From: Drosophila miranda
Taxonomy: Eukaryota > Arthropoda > Insecta > Diptera > Drosophilidae
Assembly: GCF_003369915.1 (NCBI RefSeq)
Contig: NW_022881614.1
Location: 21,492,336 to 21,556,335, forward strand
Reading direction: 5' to 3'
Length of the DNA: 64,000 nucleotides
The first letter of the stretch is position 1, and each line of letters starts with the position of its first letter. Under the pieces are notes generated by a model. That model was not told the DNA's origin. It was given only the letters and a program-made list of their open reading frames with translations, and searched no databases. Below are positions 1-11,137 of this stretch, in pieces. Position numbers and translations under genes: made by a program.

Positions 1-458
1 TGATTGTAAAATAAGTTTAAACAATTTCCACTAACTTCTCCACCAAATGTTCGCCCTGTTTTCATATAAGCCCCATAGAAGCTGTGGAGATAATGTTTTT
101 TATCCCCAATCGGCCGACTAATTATTTCGAATTAAATAAAACTCGGCGCAGAAATAAAATTACGATATGTTCTTTAATGCGTGACATCCAAATTGCATGT
201 GTGGCTTGCCTGCCCTTTACATTGCGGCTCCGATCGCAAGGCGCAGCTTCGCTCGGCCGACGTCGGTAGGCAAACGCAAAGCGGAGATAGCGAAGAGCGA
301 GCTGGCAGAGAGCGTTTAGCAGGGCAAGCAAGCGCAGAGCTTTAACAAACAAATGAGTGACATAGACATAAGTAACAAACAAAATAAGCGGCTGAGGGCC
401 AAGAATTAGGTGCTATTTGGCAAGCACCTAATCGGCTGGGTTCTGCTCCGAACATTCA
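1..458 (-). mobile_element. BEL/Pao 3' LTR, unit A copy
   Basis: On the - strand the stretch begins TGAATGTTCGG directly after a G-run (polypurine tract) that follows the integrase codons, and it ends in CA at position 1. TG...CA ends, the purine run and the position just downstream of integrase fit a 458-bp 3' LTR. The same block starts every unit. No second LTR of this sequence was found in the window, so the element is a fragment. Confidence 0.7.
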
Positions 459-1440
459 CCCCCCCGTTGGAAGGCAAACGCTTTCAACAGATCCATCCTG
501 AAGAGGCAGAACCGCTATTTTTCCAACGGCCCTCTTGAAAAGGCCCTTTTGAGTGCGGATGACGGCTACTCTGATGGTTCCATCTTTTCCTGGGATGACG
601 CTCTCAATGCGGCCAAGCGGCCACCTTAATGGTGGCAGCGTTTCCTCCTTGATCATGACGAGCGCTCCTAGCTTGATGTTTGGAGACGATGACCGCCACT
701 TGTTCCGCTCTTGAAGAATCGAAAGATACGCCGTGCTCCATTTTCTCCAAATCGCCTGTTTCATTTGACACAGCCGCTGCCATCGACTAAGTAGGTTGAC
801 CCGGAGATGCGCCACATCTGGCTCGTCGAATGCAGCTTTCGGGGCTCCATTGAGAAAGTGGTTTGGCGTGAGCACATCTAGATCATCGGAACTTTCTGTA
901 ATTGCATAAAGCGGACGGGAATTTAACAAAGCAGAGATTTCACAAGCCAAGGTCTGAATTTCATCAAGAGTAAAAATGTAGGTCCCGACGATGCGATGAA
1001 AATGATATTTAGCTGCTTTAACAGCCGCCTCCCACAAACCCCCAAAATGAGGTGAGCGAGGGGGGATGAATTTCCAGTCGATTCCACTAGAAACGCAGAG
1101 ATGTGACACAGTCGACGTATGAGGATCGCTGAGGAACATTTGCCGAAGCTCCAAAAGCTCATTTTTTGCTCCTACAAAATTTGTAGCGTTGTCTGACCAG
1201 ATGATTCGAGGTTTGGGACGTAGACTTATAAAACGCCTTAATGCTGCCAGAAAGGATTCTGTAGATAGATCCCGAACGACTTCCAAATGAGTTGCTTTGG
1301 TGCTAAAGCATACGAAGACAGCGATGTAACATTTGATAGGAGGCCTGCTTCTGACTTCCGACTTGTGATAAAAGGGTCCGCAAAAATCAACGCCCGTTGT
1401 GTGGAATGCTGGATTAATAATAGGAGGAGCATTGCCTCCT
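456..1440 (-). pseudogene. BEL/Pao integrase fragment, unit A
   Basis: The - strand frame encodes the integrase core and C-terminal region of a BEL/Pao retrotransposon: TTGVDFCGPFY (first acidic residue), IIWSDNATNFVGA (second) and HFGGLWEAAVKAAK (glutamate). The N-terminal zinc region, reverse transcriptase, protease and gag are absent. BEL homology stops at about 1,420-1,445; the frame upstream (RKRAEVGRLV) is read from olf186-F intron DNA and is not transposon protein. One extra C in the run near 459 changes the last codons compared with unit B. Confidence 0.8.
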
Positions 1441-1527
1441 GAGAGCGGCGATCTTGGCAGAGTAACCCGTAGCCCATCCACGACTCTCACTAATCTCCCG
1501 ACCTCTGCTCTTTTGCGTCCCCCACAG

Positions 1528-2040
1528 GTGGCGATGGTGGAGGTGCAGCTGGACCCCGACACAAAGGTTCCGCCCGGAATGCTAGTGGCGTTTGCGATCT
1601 GCACCACTATGCTGGTGGCCGTGCATATGCTGGCTTTGATGATTAGCACCTGCATCCTGCCGAACATCGAGGTAGTGTGCAACCTGCACAGCATCTCCCT
1701 GGTGCACGAGTCGCCGCACGAGCGCCTGCACTGGTACATTGAGACGGCGTGGGCATTTTCGACGCTGCTGGGGTTGATCCTATTCCTGCTGGAGATAGCC
1801 ATACTGTGCTGGGTAAAGTTCTATGATCTGAGCCCGCCGGCGGCCTGGTCGGCCTGCGTGGTGCTGATACCCGTGATGATTATCTTCCTGGCTTTCGCCA
1901 TACACTTCTATCGGTCTCTGGTGACGCACATGTACGAGGTGACGGTCTCCGGCATACGGGAGCTGGAGATCCTCAAGGAGCAGATGGAACAGGATCACCT
2001 CGAGCACCATAACAACCATGCCGCCGGCGACATCGTTTAG
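1528..2040 (+). CDS. olf186-F: olf186-F (Orai) last coding exon, unit A, gene fragment
   Basis: Terminal exon of the store-operated calcium channel Orai, 170 codons here. A branch-point-like CACTAAT, a pyrimidine tract and CAG precede it, and it opens with VAMVEVQLD, the end of the first (pore) helix. Three further membrane helices and a C-terminal coiled coil follow. Compared with units B-E, unit A has a 27-bp in-frame deletion near 2,017 (nine residues before the C-terminal AAGDIV) and a Lys to Met change after the last helix (THMYEV). No upstream exon lies in the unit, so it cannot make a complete channel alone. Positions 2041-2410 hold the 3' flank with AATAAA. Confidence 0.85.
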   Translation: MAMVEVQLDPDTKVPPGMLVAFAICTTMLVAVHMLALMISTCILPNIEVVCNLHSISLVHESPHERLHWYIETAWAFSTLLGLILFLLEIAILCWVKFYDLSPPAAWSACVVLIPVMIIFLAFAIHFYRSLVTHMYEVTVSGIRELEILKEQMEQDHLEHHNNHAAGDIV

Positions 2041-2410
2041 CAGTATCAATCGCGCGAGGATCCCACGAAGCAATAAACCATCTCGGCGATCCTTCTCTGA
2101 AAACTTAACGAAAACGAAAAGAAAAGACACTTACGGCAGTGGGCCAGAGGCCTCGCCGTCAATCCTCAGACTAAATAAGTGAATATTTTGTAAATTTGTA
2201 GTTGATGCAAATTGTGATACGCAGAAGGCAGTAGATTTTTATTATACAAAAACAGTATGAGTACGTATATTCTAAAGGATTGTGCCCCGAGCAATGTTTC
2301 TTTAAGCTCAAGACCTTTACACATCGTAACCCCTGTGTACTCATCGCATGCAATGATGAAAGACCCAAGCTAAAGGAATACTACTTTCAAGTTTAAACCA
2401 CTGTGTTGAC

Positions 2411-2480
2411 TAATTGTCGTGGCCGCAGCCTCAACATCGGATCGAGTGCCTTTCAACTGTTTCACTATATCGGCAGACAT
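2411..2480 (-). pseudogene. thr: thr 5' remnant, unit A (first 23 codons)
   Basis: The - strand from 2480 encodes the thr N-terminus MSADIVKQLKGT and stops matching after about 23 codons, where the sequence switches to the olf186-F 3' flank. Everything from codon 24 of thr through the MORN gene is missing. The junction shares TAA between both parental sequences (11507-11509 and 17061-17063 in unit B). Confidence 0.9.
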
Positions 2481-2484
2481 TATT
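2468..2484. repeat. LINE target-site duplication, left copy, unit A (pair 8781-8797)
   Basis: TATCGGCAGACATTATT occurs here at the 3' end of the LINE and again at 8781-8797 at its 5' end. The last few bases overlap the (TTA)n tail, so the true duplication is 14-17 bp. It contains the complement of the thr ATG. Confidence 0.9.
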
Positions 2485-2685
2485 ATTATTATTATTTTTT
2501 TTTTTTTAAATCATCTCAAGGATGATCGGAATTTTGATCGTAGCACTGTAGCCACATTGATCAGATACTGGTGATGTAGTTTGGCGAGTTTGACAGGTCG
2601 GTATATAAAAAAAAAGAGGAAAATTACTTAACTGTTTTAGAAAATAAACTGAAATTACTTTATAACATGATGAAGAAAAAAGGGG

Positions 2686-5600
2686 TCAAAAGTTTAAGTC
2701 AGCAGTTTTGATGAAGATTGCCAGTTCTCTGAGATGTAGCGGCTCTTTTTTTATTAATATTCTGAGCCCGGCAAATCTTTGGCAATCGAAGATCAGGTGT
2801 TCGGCATATTCAGTTACATTGCACGTTTCGCAGATATTTGAGTCAATTGCTTTAAATCTGTGTAGGAAGACTTTGTCGTATGTGTGTTCCGTCATAAGTC
2901 TGTTAATGGTCTTGATGCTTTTAGCATTCCATTTAAGAGAAAAATGCCAGGGTTTACTGGGTATGTCTGGAAATATGTCTATGAGGCTGGATCCCTTCGT
3001 CCTACACTTCGTCCTGTAGTCCTCATTCCATTTGTATACTAAAAAGTTCCTAATTTCTCTTTGAGCCTCCTTGTAGCTGTATTTTATATTTATTGTAAAC
3101 CCCTCACTTGTAGCAGCCTTTGCTGCTATGTCAGTCTTTTCGTTGATGGCCACACCCTTGTGACCAGGGACCCATAGAATGTCAAGTTTCTGAATGTCTG
3201 ATTGGTTAATTATGTTGTGAATATCATTCACTAGGTACGAGTCTGTATTCTTATTTTTAATTAAATTAATAGCTCCTAATCCATCACTTAAAATCAAAGC
3301 CTTTTTGTAATTATATTTAAGACATAGTTCGCAGGCCTTTTTAAGGCCTACGAGTTCGGCACCTACTGAGGATAATCTGTTTTCTATTTTGTACTTGTGG
3401 ATATTTCCACTAGGCCATTCTACTATTCCTATGCCACATGTACTTTCTGTAACTGAGGCATCTGTTGATAGAATGTTCCAGTCGTCCTTTCTGTACTTGT
3501 TCAGAATCTCATAAAATATAGTTTTTATTTCTTCATTCTTCATTCTTCATTCATTTCTTCCTGAAAACAGGTGGCATTACACCAGCGAGGACAAAAATTT
3601 CGTGTTTGCTTGTGTCAGGTGGCACCCCAACACACCTTCTGAGTGATTTAGCTTGCGCTATTTCTATATCTTTACTTGCTCCAGATCCCATGTCTGAAAA
3701 ACTTGTGATAGCATATTCTTGTTTTGTTCTAATAAAAGCTTTGAAGATGTTGGTACTTGTTTTAGGTTTTAGACCTGATTTGATAGTAGTCGCAAGCTAG
3801 AGGAGTCTGTTGCATTTTTTTTGTTTGTTCTTTAACCATTTTTACATGACTGACATTTGACATGTTTGCGCTAATCAGTCTGCCTAAGAAACGGATATCT
3901 TTTCGATTTGGTATAGGCAAATTTCTAACAGAAATATTTACCGCTCTGACCTGTCTTTTTCCTACATTCATTGCTGCAGATTTGCTTGGATTGAAGCTAA
4001 AACCGAGATCACCACATAGAAGGTTAAAGTCATTTAGTTTTTTATTAAGGTTTTCAACCGCTACAGTAAACTCTCTGTTGGGAGAGATTATAACGAAGTC
4101 ATCTGCAAATTGCATCATATGAGTATTTCTATCACAGATCTGATGTAGTCTTTTTGTGTATACATTAAAAAGGAGGGGCGACAGACAAGAGCCCTGTGGG
4201 ATTCCTCCCTGAACTACCTGAACAGCTTCCCCTATTTTCAGTAGGCTCATAGACATAAAACCATAGCTCGCAAATAACTGTTTACACTTTCGGCGTGTCT
4301 GCTAACAACCTCTCATTGACGAACACATTGAGAAAAGGGACTGAAAAGACCCGATCAAATCTGTTTTTGCTCAACTCGCTCTTCGCTCAAGCAAAGACCG
4401 ACTTTTTCCCTTCTCTTTTGTTCCTGTTTTTCACTGAGCATCTTGTCGCGAGCGAACGAAAAAAGTGTCTTTTGCGTATGTATGCGTGCTTGTACGTGTG
4501 GTGGCTGTGGCAACGATCACTTGCCTTCGTGAATTGTGTCAGACACTGTCCCAAACGCAAAATGAGCCTGTTCCTGAACAACTTTCCGAAATTTTTACTG
4601 ATGTGAAGAACTTTGCTATGAACAATGGCCGTTTACCATTAAATGCCGATATATTGCAGCTTTTTAACGACATGAAGCTAAGATCACCACACTTGAATTC
4701 GCTCGCACAGGTGGTGCTGGCTACACCGGCCACTCAGGTATCGGTCGAAAGAGCCTTTTCAGCACTTCATTATATTTTGAATGAAAAACGTTGCTCTTTA
4801 AGTGCGGAAAATATTAACTCATTGTTAGTGGTTAAGCTAAATTCGTATTAATACAAAATATATACATACATATATACATACATCCATATCCATGTCTCTT
4901 CAGTTTGCAGAAAATTCGCATATAAGTATAAATATTACAATAACATAACCATAAGATGCGAAAAACATGAATAAATAAACATAAACACGAATAAAAAACT
5001 AAAAACACTTTACTCAGACACTTTTTGGGTTCTGCTCATCTAAAGACACTTTTGCTGCGAGCGCTTGACCAAAGTGTCTCTCTAAGCTGTTATTGTGAGA
5101 CCCGATCGTGTGTCGGGCTCAACCGAAAACCCGAAACACATAACACAAGCGAAGAGACAAAAAGTGTTCTGCTCAGTGAGAGACCGCTTCTGCGTGGTCT
5201 TTTTCGGTTTTGTCAGTGACGAGACCGCAAAGGGAAAAAGTGTTGACCGTCGTTTGCGAGCTATGCATAAAACTGATGATCCAGTCAATGTATGTTTTAG
5301 GAAAACACTCATTTTCCATTAGTCTTTTTAAGAATTTCAGGTTGACACAATTGTAGGCATTGTTGAGGTCAACAACCACAAGAGTAACGTGTTCCTTGTT
5401 CTTTTTCTTTGCCGCTACCACATTGATGACATCATTTATGCACATCGCTGCAGACTTGTTTTTTTTGGTATGCATAAGATCTGTAGGGTATATTCTTGTT
5501 TTCTTGTATATGCTTTTCCAGCCTGGCTTTCACCATGCCATTTACTGTCTTGGCTAGAACCGAAATGAGGGATATGGGTCGAAAATGTTTTAAGTCAGTC

Positions 5601-6987
5601 AGATCCATGTTTTTTTCGGTATTGGTACAATTCTGATAGATCTCCATTCGACTGGGAAATCGCACATAGCCACTCGACGGTTGTAAAAATGTACAAGTTC
5701 TGTCTTTATACTAGTGTTGAGAGCACTCAGCATCTCGTATGTGATGTGATCTATTCCTCCTGCCGTTTTTCTGTTTCTGACTAACACAGCCTCTAACTCT
5801 TTCAAGGAAAAGAAAGGATTTTCATTGTTCTTGGTTGAGTACATTTCTTCGTCTACATCCTTTGCTTCTGAGGTTATTTGTTCGTTAAGGAATTCCAGGT
5901 ATGGCCCAGCTTTGTCAGGGTCGAAAATTTCTGGGGTGTTCTCTTGACAGTTTTTTAGATTTCTGAGGAATCTCCAGGCTTCTCTTGAGTTCGATTTTAC
6001 ATTTAACTCTGTTAACTTCCTGGCATAGCTAGTTCTTTTGGCAATTTTAACAGATTTTTTCCATTTAACCTTGAGGTTAACAGCAGAACAATAATTTTGA
6101 AAGGAGGGTTCTGAAGCTGCCTTCTTCTGCGACTCTGCAAACTCCCTGAATAGTTTGGCTAAATTCTCGTCCCACCATAATTTTGGACATTTGTTTTTGA
6201 TTTCATAAGTAGCTGCTTTTATTTCCTGTTGGATGTTCTTCGCTAAATTATCCATATCTTTGTCGGCCTCAAACTGGCTTAGCTTTTTCAGTAGCCTGTT
6301 TTTGGCAAGGAAAGTTTTGAGTTTGTGTTGATATCCTGCTGTTTCAAAGGTTATTGGGTGATGGTGGCTGCCTCCTAGGTAAAACTTTTCGCATTTCCAA
6401 TTCTCTATATGAATACCCTTTGTAAAAGTTAAATCGAGTACAGACCCTGATGTTGAGTCGATGTGTCTTCTGAATGTGAGACTGTGGTCATTTGCTAGAC
6501 TGTAGCCAGCATTTGACATAGCTTGCATGAGAAAAGTTCCCTTTTCACTGTTGGTTCTGTCTCCAGAAAAGGTATGTCTTGCGTTAAAATCTCCTGCAAT
6601 TATGACTTTTCCGAATGCATCTAAATATTCAAGGAAATTGTTAATCGCTTGCTTGAAGGATGCAAGAGACAACAAAGGTTCAAAATATACTGAGGTGATA
6701 AGAAATTTATCTTTGTTGTTGATGGTTCTTGCTATAATTATATCTTGCTCTGTCTCATATATCAGTCTTTTAACTCTTAATTCTTTTTTGTAGGCAATCG
6801 CCACTCCTCCATAACCGTCCTCTCTATGTTTTTCTAACATATTGAAGTTGGCTAGTTTCCTAAAACGGAGATCGTGAGAGAAAACTTCAGCCAGAATGGC
6901 AAAGTCGAAGTTTTCATTGTTTAAGTAGAATACTAGGTCGTTTTTATTGGCTTTAATAGATTGAATGTTATGTTGTAAAAATTTCAT
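2686..6987 (-). pseudogene. LINE ORF2, unit A, broken
   Basis: The endonuclease part (6987 to 5599) has AGDFNARHT and SHHHPI motifs. Reverse transcriptase pieces lie at 5665-5248 and 4278-3606 (PQGSCLSPLLFN, FADDF), and RNase H at 3543-2686 (STDASV, VPGHKG). The frame is broken by two homopolymer shifts (near 5,611 and 5,470) and by the hAT insertion, all shared with the other units. An extra T in a run near 3,820 and a changed codon that ends the frame near 3,800 are private to this copy. Confidence 0.85.
4286..5240 (+). mobile_element. hAT transposon fragment inside LINE, unit A
   Basis: About 955 bp interrupting the reverse transcriptase. The + strand frame ending at 4851 encodes a hAT C-terminal dimerisation domain (ATQVSVERAFSALHYI, then NINSLLVVKLNSY). 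The flanks are TGTTTAC (left, mutated) and TGTTGAC (right). No complete transposase is present. Confidence 0.75.
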
Positions 6988-6989
6988 AT

Positions 6990-8520
6990 TTATTTAGATG
7001 TTTTAAAAAGGTTCGTTTCTCTCTGTTTGTTCATTTTTCTGTCTGCATTATGTTCCATATTGTAATCATTTGTACTGGTCACTTTTTTTGATGGATGTGA
7101 CACATCATTTGAGTCGACTAAACGAGACAACATGTCAACCATCTGTTGAATGGTAAATTTGTTTTCTTTTAGTTCTTTGTTTTCAAAAAATGGTACGTGA
7201 TTACTAGAATCGCTGGTATATGATTCTAAGTGATAGTGGGGTTTTTGTGCAGGAACCAAACGTCTCTGCACTAACCTGCTCGCATAACTGTGTTTTTTTA
7301 AAACTTCATTTGCTTTAACGTTTTTGTTTTGAACATTTTCCTCATTTATATCTAGTTTTGGATAGTTTTTTTCATAATTATCTAACAGCGAAAAATTTTG
7401 ATGGATTGAGTAAGTGCTAAGCACTTCCTTACGCGCGATTTTTTTGATTGTCATTATTTTGTTAATGTCCATCTCCTTTTCCCATACTGGGCACATCAGT
7501 CTGTCCCTAGCTGAGTGATTTTTCCCATTGCAAAGGATACATTTGAGACCATTGCACTCCTCGACTCCGCATTTATAGCACCTCCTAGCTGATTTGCATC
7601 TGGTCGAAGTGTGACCAAGTCTGCCACAATTATAACATTGCCTTACTCTGGGAACATATATGCTTACTTTCATCCCACATATCCCAAAAAGAGATACCTT
7701 TTCTGGGATGTCTGAACCCTCAAAACCAATTTTGACTGTTTCTAATGGTATGAGCTTGAATGTTTCGTTGTTGTCATCGGTTGTAATTTTCTGCCTTCTT
7801 GCTAATCTTTCAATTGACCTAATTTTTATGTTAGAAGTAATATTATCCATAATTTCATTCTCAGAAAAACCGAGGGGCACCCCTTTAATTACTCTATAGG
7901 ATTCCACATAGTCTTTTGGTATAAATACCACTAAATTCATTTTTTTTAACTCCTCATTTAAAACTAAATCATTTGCTTCGCTGAAAACCTTAAAATAAAT
8001 CTTGTATAGTGTAGGCGCAAGAGCTACGATTTCTTTAATTCCTTTGATTTTAAGGTGTCTTATTTTTTCAAAAAAGAATAAGCCATTTTTGGTGTTTTTG
8101 TTTTCGAAGATGGTACTGTTCTTAGTCGATACTAGTACAGCCGCATCCCCGATGTGGCACTCACTATACAACACTGTTTCTCTTTCGATACCTACATTTG
8201 ATGGGTTTATAATCGGATTAGTATTTTTATTCAGTGTTTTAGTCATTTCAGTATTTCCAGTAAAACCATTTATGGCATTTGTGTGAGAATTGTGAACGGT
8301 CACACCGTCAGAAGCCTCCACCATTTTGTTACTGTCATCGTCTATCAGCATTTTGTTATTTATGTCTGTATTGGTGTTGTCGCTTTTTTGTTCCTTGCGC
8401 ATCTTTTTTGCTGGGTACTTTTCGTTAGTCAAGCTGTCGAATATGTCCTCTTTCACACCTGAACACAAAGCACTGAGGTTTTTTGCTATTGTTTTTTGCC
8501 ACCGCTTTTTGCCACCTGAT
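6990..8520 (-). pseudogene. LINE ORF1 (gag-like), unit A
   Basis: Carries three cysteine/histidine knuckles beginning CYNCGRLGH, as in unit B. A 10-bp deletion near 8,500 disrupts the first codons, so the open frame lacks the normal N-terminus and initiator. The rest (about 490 codons) is open. Confidence 0.8.
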
Positions 8521-8780
8521 CAGGGGGTTTCAATTTGGCAGACACCGAGTGACCGGCGTCCGCCATACTTGCTGGTTTAACCAGATTGCCAAAGACTTAC
8601 CTCTCCTTTGGGAAATGAAAAGAGGAATAATTTATATATTGATGAAGATTTGTATGAAATAAACAATGATCCAATTTTTACAATCACTTTTAATTAAGCC
8701 TTTGTTGCTTGGAAAAAGTCACCTTTCAGACTGTTAAGAAAAAACACGACCGGTCTCGCTCGCTGATGAAAAGGAAGTGT

Positions 8781-9070
8781 TATCGGCAGACATTATTGTC
8801 ACTTTTTTACCAGCGCTTCGCTTCGTTTGAGTGTGTTTCAGTGTGACCTGATCTATCGCGGTCTTATGGATAAAATCTATGGCAGCCCTCAGAAATATAC
8901 CAAAAAATACCGTAAGTCTACTGACGATTCTATTGTACATTTCCTCGTATTTTAATATTTGGTTTAATATTACTAGCTACGGCCCTCAGCTCTGAAAACG
9001 TAATTTTATCCGATTGATAAATCAATTTTCTACAACACCACACAATTTTAAATATTCCTTTTATTGGAAT
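8781..9070 (-). promoter_or_regulatory. thr: Displaced native thr promoter and 5'UTR, unit A
   Basis: Reading the - strand, Ohler motif 6-like TTGGTATATTTC (8892-8911 region) is followed by motif 1 (GGTCACACTG, 8839-8849) and then by the duplicated thr ATG (8791-8793). This is the host sequence that lay upstream of thr before the LINE inserted. Its left border is the LINE and its right border the next BEL LTR. Confidence 0.65.
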
Positions 9071-9528
9071 TGATTGTAAAATAAGTTTAAACAATTTCCA
9101 CTAACTTCTCTACCAAATGTTCGCCCTGTTTTCATATAAGCCCCATAGAAGCTGTGGAGATAATGTTTTTTATCCCCAATCGGCCGACTAATTATTTCGA
9201 ATTAAATAAAACTCGGCGCAGAAATAAAATTACGATATGTTCTTTAATGCGTGACATCCAAATTGCATGTGTGGCTTGCCTGCCCTTTACATTGCGGCTC
9301 CGATCGCAAGGCGCAGCTTCGCTCGGCCGACGTCGGTAGGCAAACGCAAAGCGGAGATAGCGAAGAGCGAGCTGGCAGAGAGCGTTTAGCAGGGCAAGCA
9401 AGCGCAGAGCTTTAACAAACAAATGAGTGACATAGACATAAGTAACAAACAAAATAAGCGGCTGAGGGCCAAGAATTAGGTGCTATTTGGCAAGCAGCTA
9501 ATCGGCTGGGTTCTGCTCCGAACATTCA
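9071..9528 (-). mobile_element. BEL/Pao 3' LTR, unit B copy
   Basis: 458-bp LTR with TG/CA ends. The host sequence to its left (TTTTATTGGAAT) is the region upstream of thr, so the BEL element inserted about 290 bp upstream of the thr ATG. The integrase frame ends 30 bp inside the LTR (stop at 9498). Confidence 0.7.
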
Positions 9529-10510
9529 CCCCCCGTTGGAAGGCAAAGGCTTTCAACAGATCCATCCTGAAGGGGCAGAACCGCTATTTTTCCAACGGCC
9601 CTCTTGAAAAGGCCCTTTTGAGTGCGGATGACGGCTACTCTGATGGTTCCATCTTTTCCTGGGATGACGCTCTCAATGCGGCCAAGCGGCCACCTTAATG
9701 GTGGCAGCGTTTCCTCCTTGATCATGACGAGCGCTCCTAGCTTGATGTTTGGAGACGATGACCGCCACTTGCTCCGCTCCTGAAGAATCGAAAGATACGC
9801 CGTGCTCCATTTTCTCCAAAACGCCTGCTTCATTTGACACAGCCGCTGCCATCGACTAAGTAGGTTGACCCGGAGATGCGCCACATCTGGCTCGTCGAAT
9901 GCAGCTTTCGGGGCTCCATTGAGAAAGTGGTTTGGCGTGAGCACATCTAGATCATCGGAACTTTCTGTAATTGCATAAAGCGGACGGGAATTTAACAAAG
10001 CAGAGATTTCACAAGCCAAGGTCTGAATTTCATCAAGAGTAAAAATGTAGGTCCCGACGATGCGATGAAAATGATATTTAGCTGCTTTAACAGCCGCCTC
10101 CCACAAACCCCCAAAATGAGGTGAGCGAGGGGGGATGAATTTCCAGTCGATTCCACTAGAAACGCAGAGATGTGACACAGTCGACGTATGAGGATCGCTG
10201 AGGAACATTTGCCGAAGCTCCAAAAGCTCATTTTTTGCTCCTACAAAATTTGTAGCGTTGTCTGACCAGATGATTCGAGGTTTGGGACGTAGACTTATAA
10301 AACGCCTTAATGCTGCCAGAAAGGATTCTGTAGATAGATCCCGAACGACTTCCAAATGAGTTGCTTTGGTGCTAAAGCATACGAAGACAGCGATGTAACA
10401 TTTGATAGGAGGCCTGCTTCTGACTTCCGACTTGTGATAAAAGGGTCCGCAAAAATCAACGCCCGTTGTGTGGAATGCTGGATTAATAATAGGAGGAGCA
10501 TTGCCTCCTG
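9498..10510 (-). pseudogene. BEL/Pao integrase fragment, unit B
   Basis: Best version of the integrase fragment. It is open from the BEL/olf186-F junction (about 10,500) to the stop in the LTR and has all three acidic motifs in order: GVDFCGP, WSDNATN and GGLWEA. It then has the conserved stretch NSRPLYAI and the C-terminal SRWQRL region typical of Pao-type integrases. The 5' three quarters of the element are missing, so it cannot transpose. Its junction with the olf186-F intron recurs in all five units. Confidence 0.85.
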
Positions 10511-10597
10511 AGAGCGGCGATCTTGGCAGAGTAACCCGTAGCCCATCCACGACTCTCACTAATCTCCCGACCTCTGCTCTTTTGCGTCCCCCCACAG

Positions 10598-11137
10598 GTG
10601 GCGATGGTGGAGGTGCAGCTGGACCCCGACACAAAGGTTCCGCCCGGAATGCTAGTGGCGTTTGCGATCTGCACCACTATGCTGGTGGCCGTGCATATGC
10701 TGGCTTTGATGATTAGCACCTGCATCCTGCCGAACATCGAGGTAGTGTGCAACCTGCACAGCATCTCCCTGGTGCACGAGTCGCCGCACGAGCGCCTGCA
10801 CTGGTACATTGAGACGGCGTGGGCATTTTCGACGCTGCTGGGGTTGATCCTATTCCTGCTGGAGATAGCCATACTGTGCTGGGTAAAGTTCTATGATCTG
10901 AGCCCGCCGGCGGCCTGGTCGGCCTGCGTGGTGCTGATACCCGTGATGATTATCTTCCTGGCTTTCGCCATACACTTCTATCGGTCTCTGGTGACGCACA
11001 AGTACGAGGTGACGGTCTCCGGCATACGGGAGCTGGAGATCCTCAAGGAGCAGATGGAACAGGATCACCTCGAGCACCATAACAACCATAATCGCAATAA
11101 CGGCATCCACTACGGTGCCGCCGGCGACATCGTTTAG
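10598..11137 (+). CDS. olf186-F: olf186-F (Orai) last coding exon, unit B, gene fragment
   Basis: 179 codons plus stop. Orai forms the hexameric plasma-membrane pore of store-operated calcium entry, gated by STIM. The exon starts directly after a CAG acceptor with VAMVEVQLD: the first Val matches the hydrophobic gate (human V102, fly V174) and the Glu at exon residue 5 matches the selectivity-filter glutamate (human E106, fly E178). Hydrophobic helices follow at about residues 18-40, 66-92 and 100-125. A coiled coil (IRELEILKEQMEQDHLEHH) for STIM binding follows those. The cytoplasmic N-terminus and most of the pore helix lie in upstream exons, which are absent from every unit. A BEL fragment occupies the intron about 90 bp upstream. 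The codons look constrained, but no local promoter is visible. Confidence 0.9.
   Translation: MAMVEVQLDPDTKVPPGMLVAFAICTTMLVAVHMLALMISTCILPNIEVVCNLHSISLVHESPHERLHWYIETAWAFSTLLGLILFLLEIAILCWVKFYDLSPPAAWSACVVLIPVMIIFLAFAIHFYRSLVTHKYEVTVSGIRELEILKEQMEQDHLEHHNNHNRNNGIHYGAAGDIV

Larger units (their letters stand above)
2481..8780 (-). mobile_element. I-clade LINE, unit A copy (with hAT insert)
   Basis: Non-LTR retrotransposon with a 5'UTR, ORF1 (gag with CCHC knuckles), ORF2 (endonuclease, reverse transcriptase, RNase H) and a 3' end in A-rich sequence plus TAA repeats. RNase H and a TAA tail are traits of the I clade. The 5' end is complete at the target-site duplication. This copy has several private variants in RNase H and ORF1 compared with B-D. 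Confidence 0.9.
1..9070. repeat. Tandem unit A (deleted form)
   Basis: First visible unit of the array; position 1 aligns with 9071, 23730, 38805 and 53240. Order: BEL LTR and integrase, olf186-F last exon, a 70-bp thr remnant, LINE with hAT insert, thr promoter. It is about 5.6 kb shorter than the others because the MORN gene and most of thr are deleted. Whether more units lie to the left cannot be seen. Confidence 0.95.

Noticed and set aside
456..1802. 448-codon - strand frame joining integrase to further residues in unit A
   Set aside because: The part beyond about 1,440 is olf186-F intron and exon read antisense. It is joined to the integrase frame only because unit A has one C fewer in the run before the acceptor. 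Units B-E break this frame.
4861..4900. TACA/TATA-rich stretch as a functional microsatellite or origin
   Set aside because: It is simple AT-rich sequence inside the hAT element, differing by one TACA unit in D. Nothing else supports a role.
8734..8940. 68-codon - strand frame across the thr 5'UTR
   Set aside because: It is an incidental frame through promoter and 5'UTR. Only its last 19 codons, from the duplicated ATG, are of interest, and they are covered in the findings.
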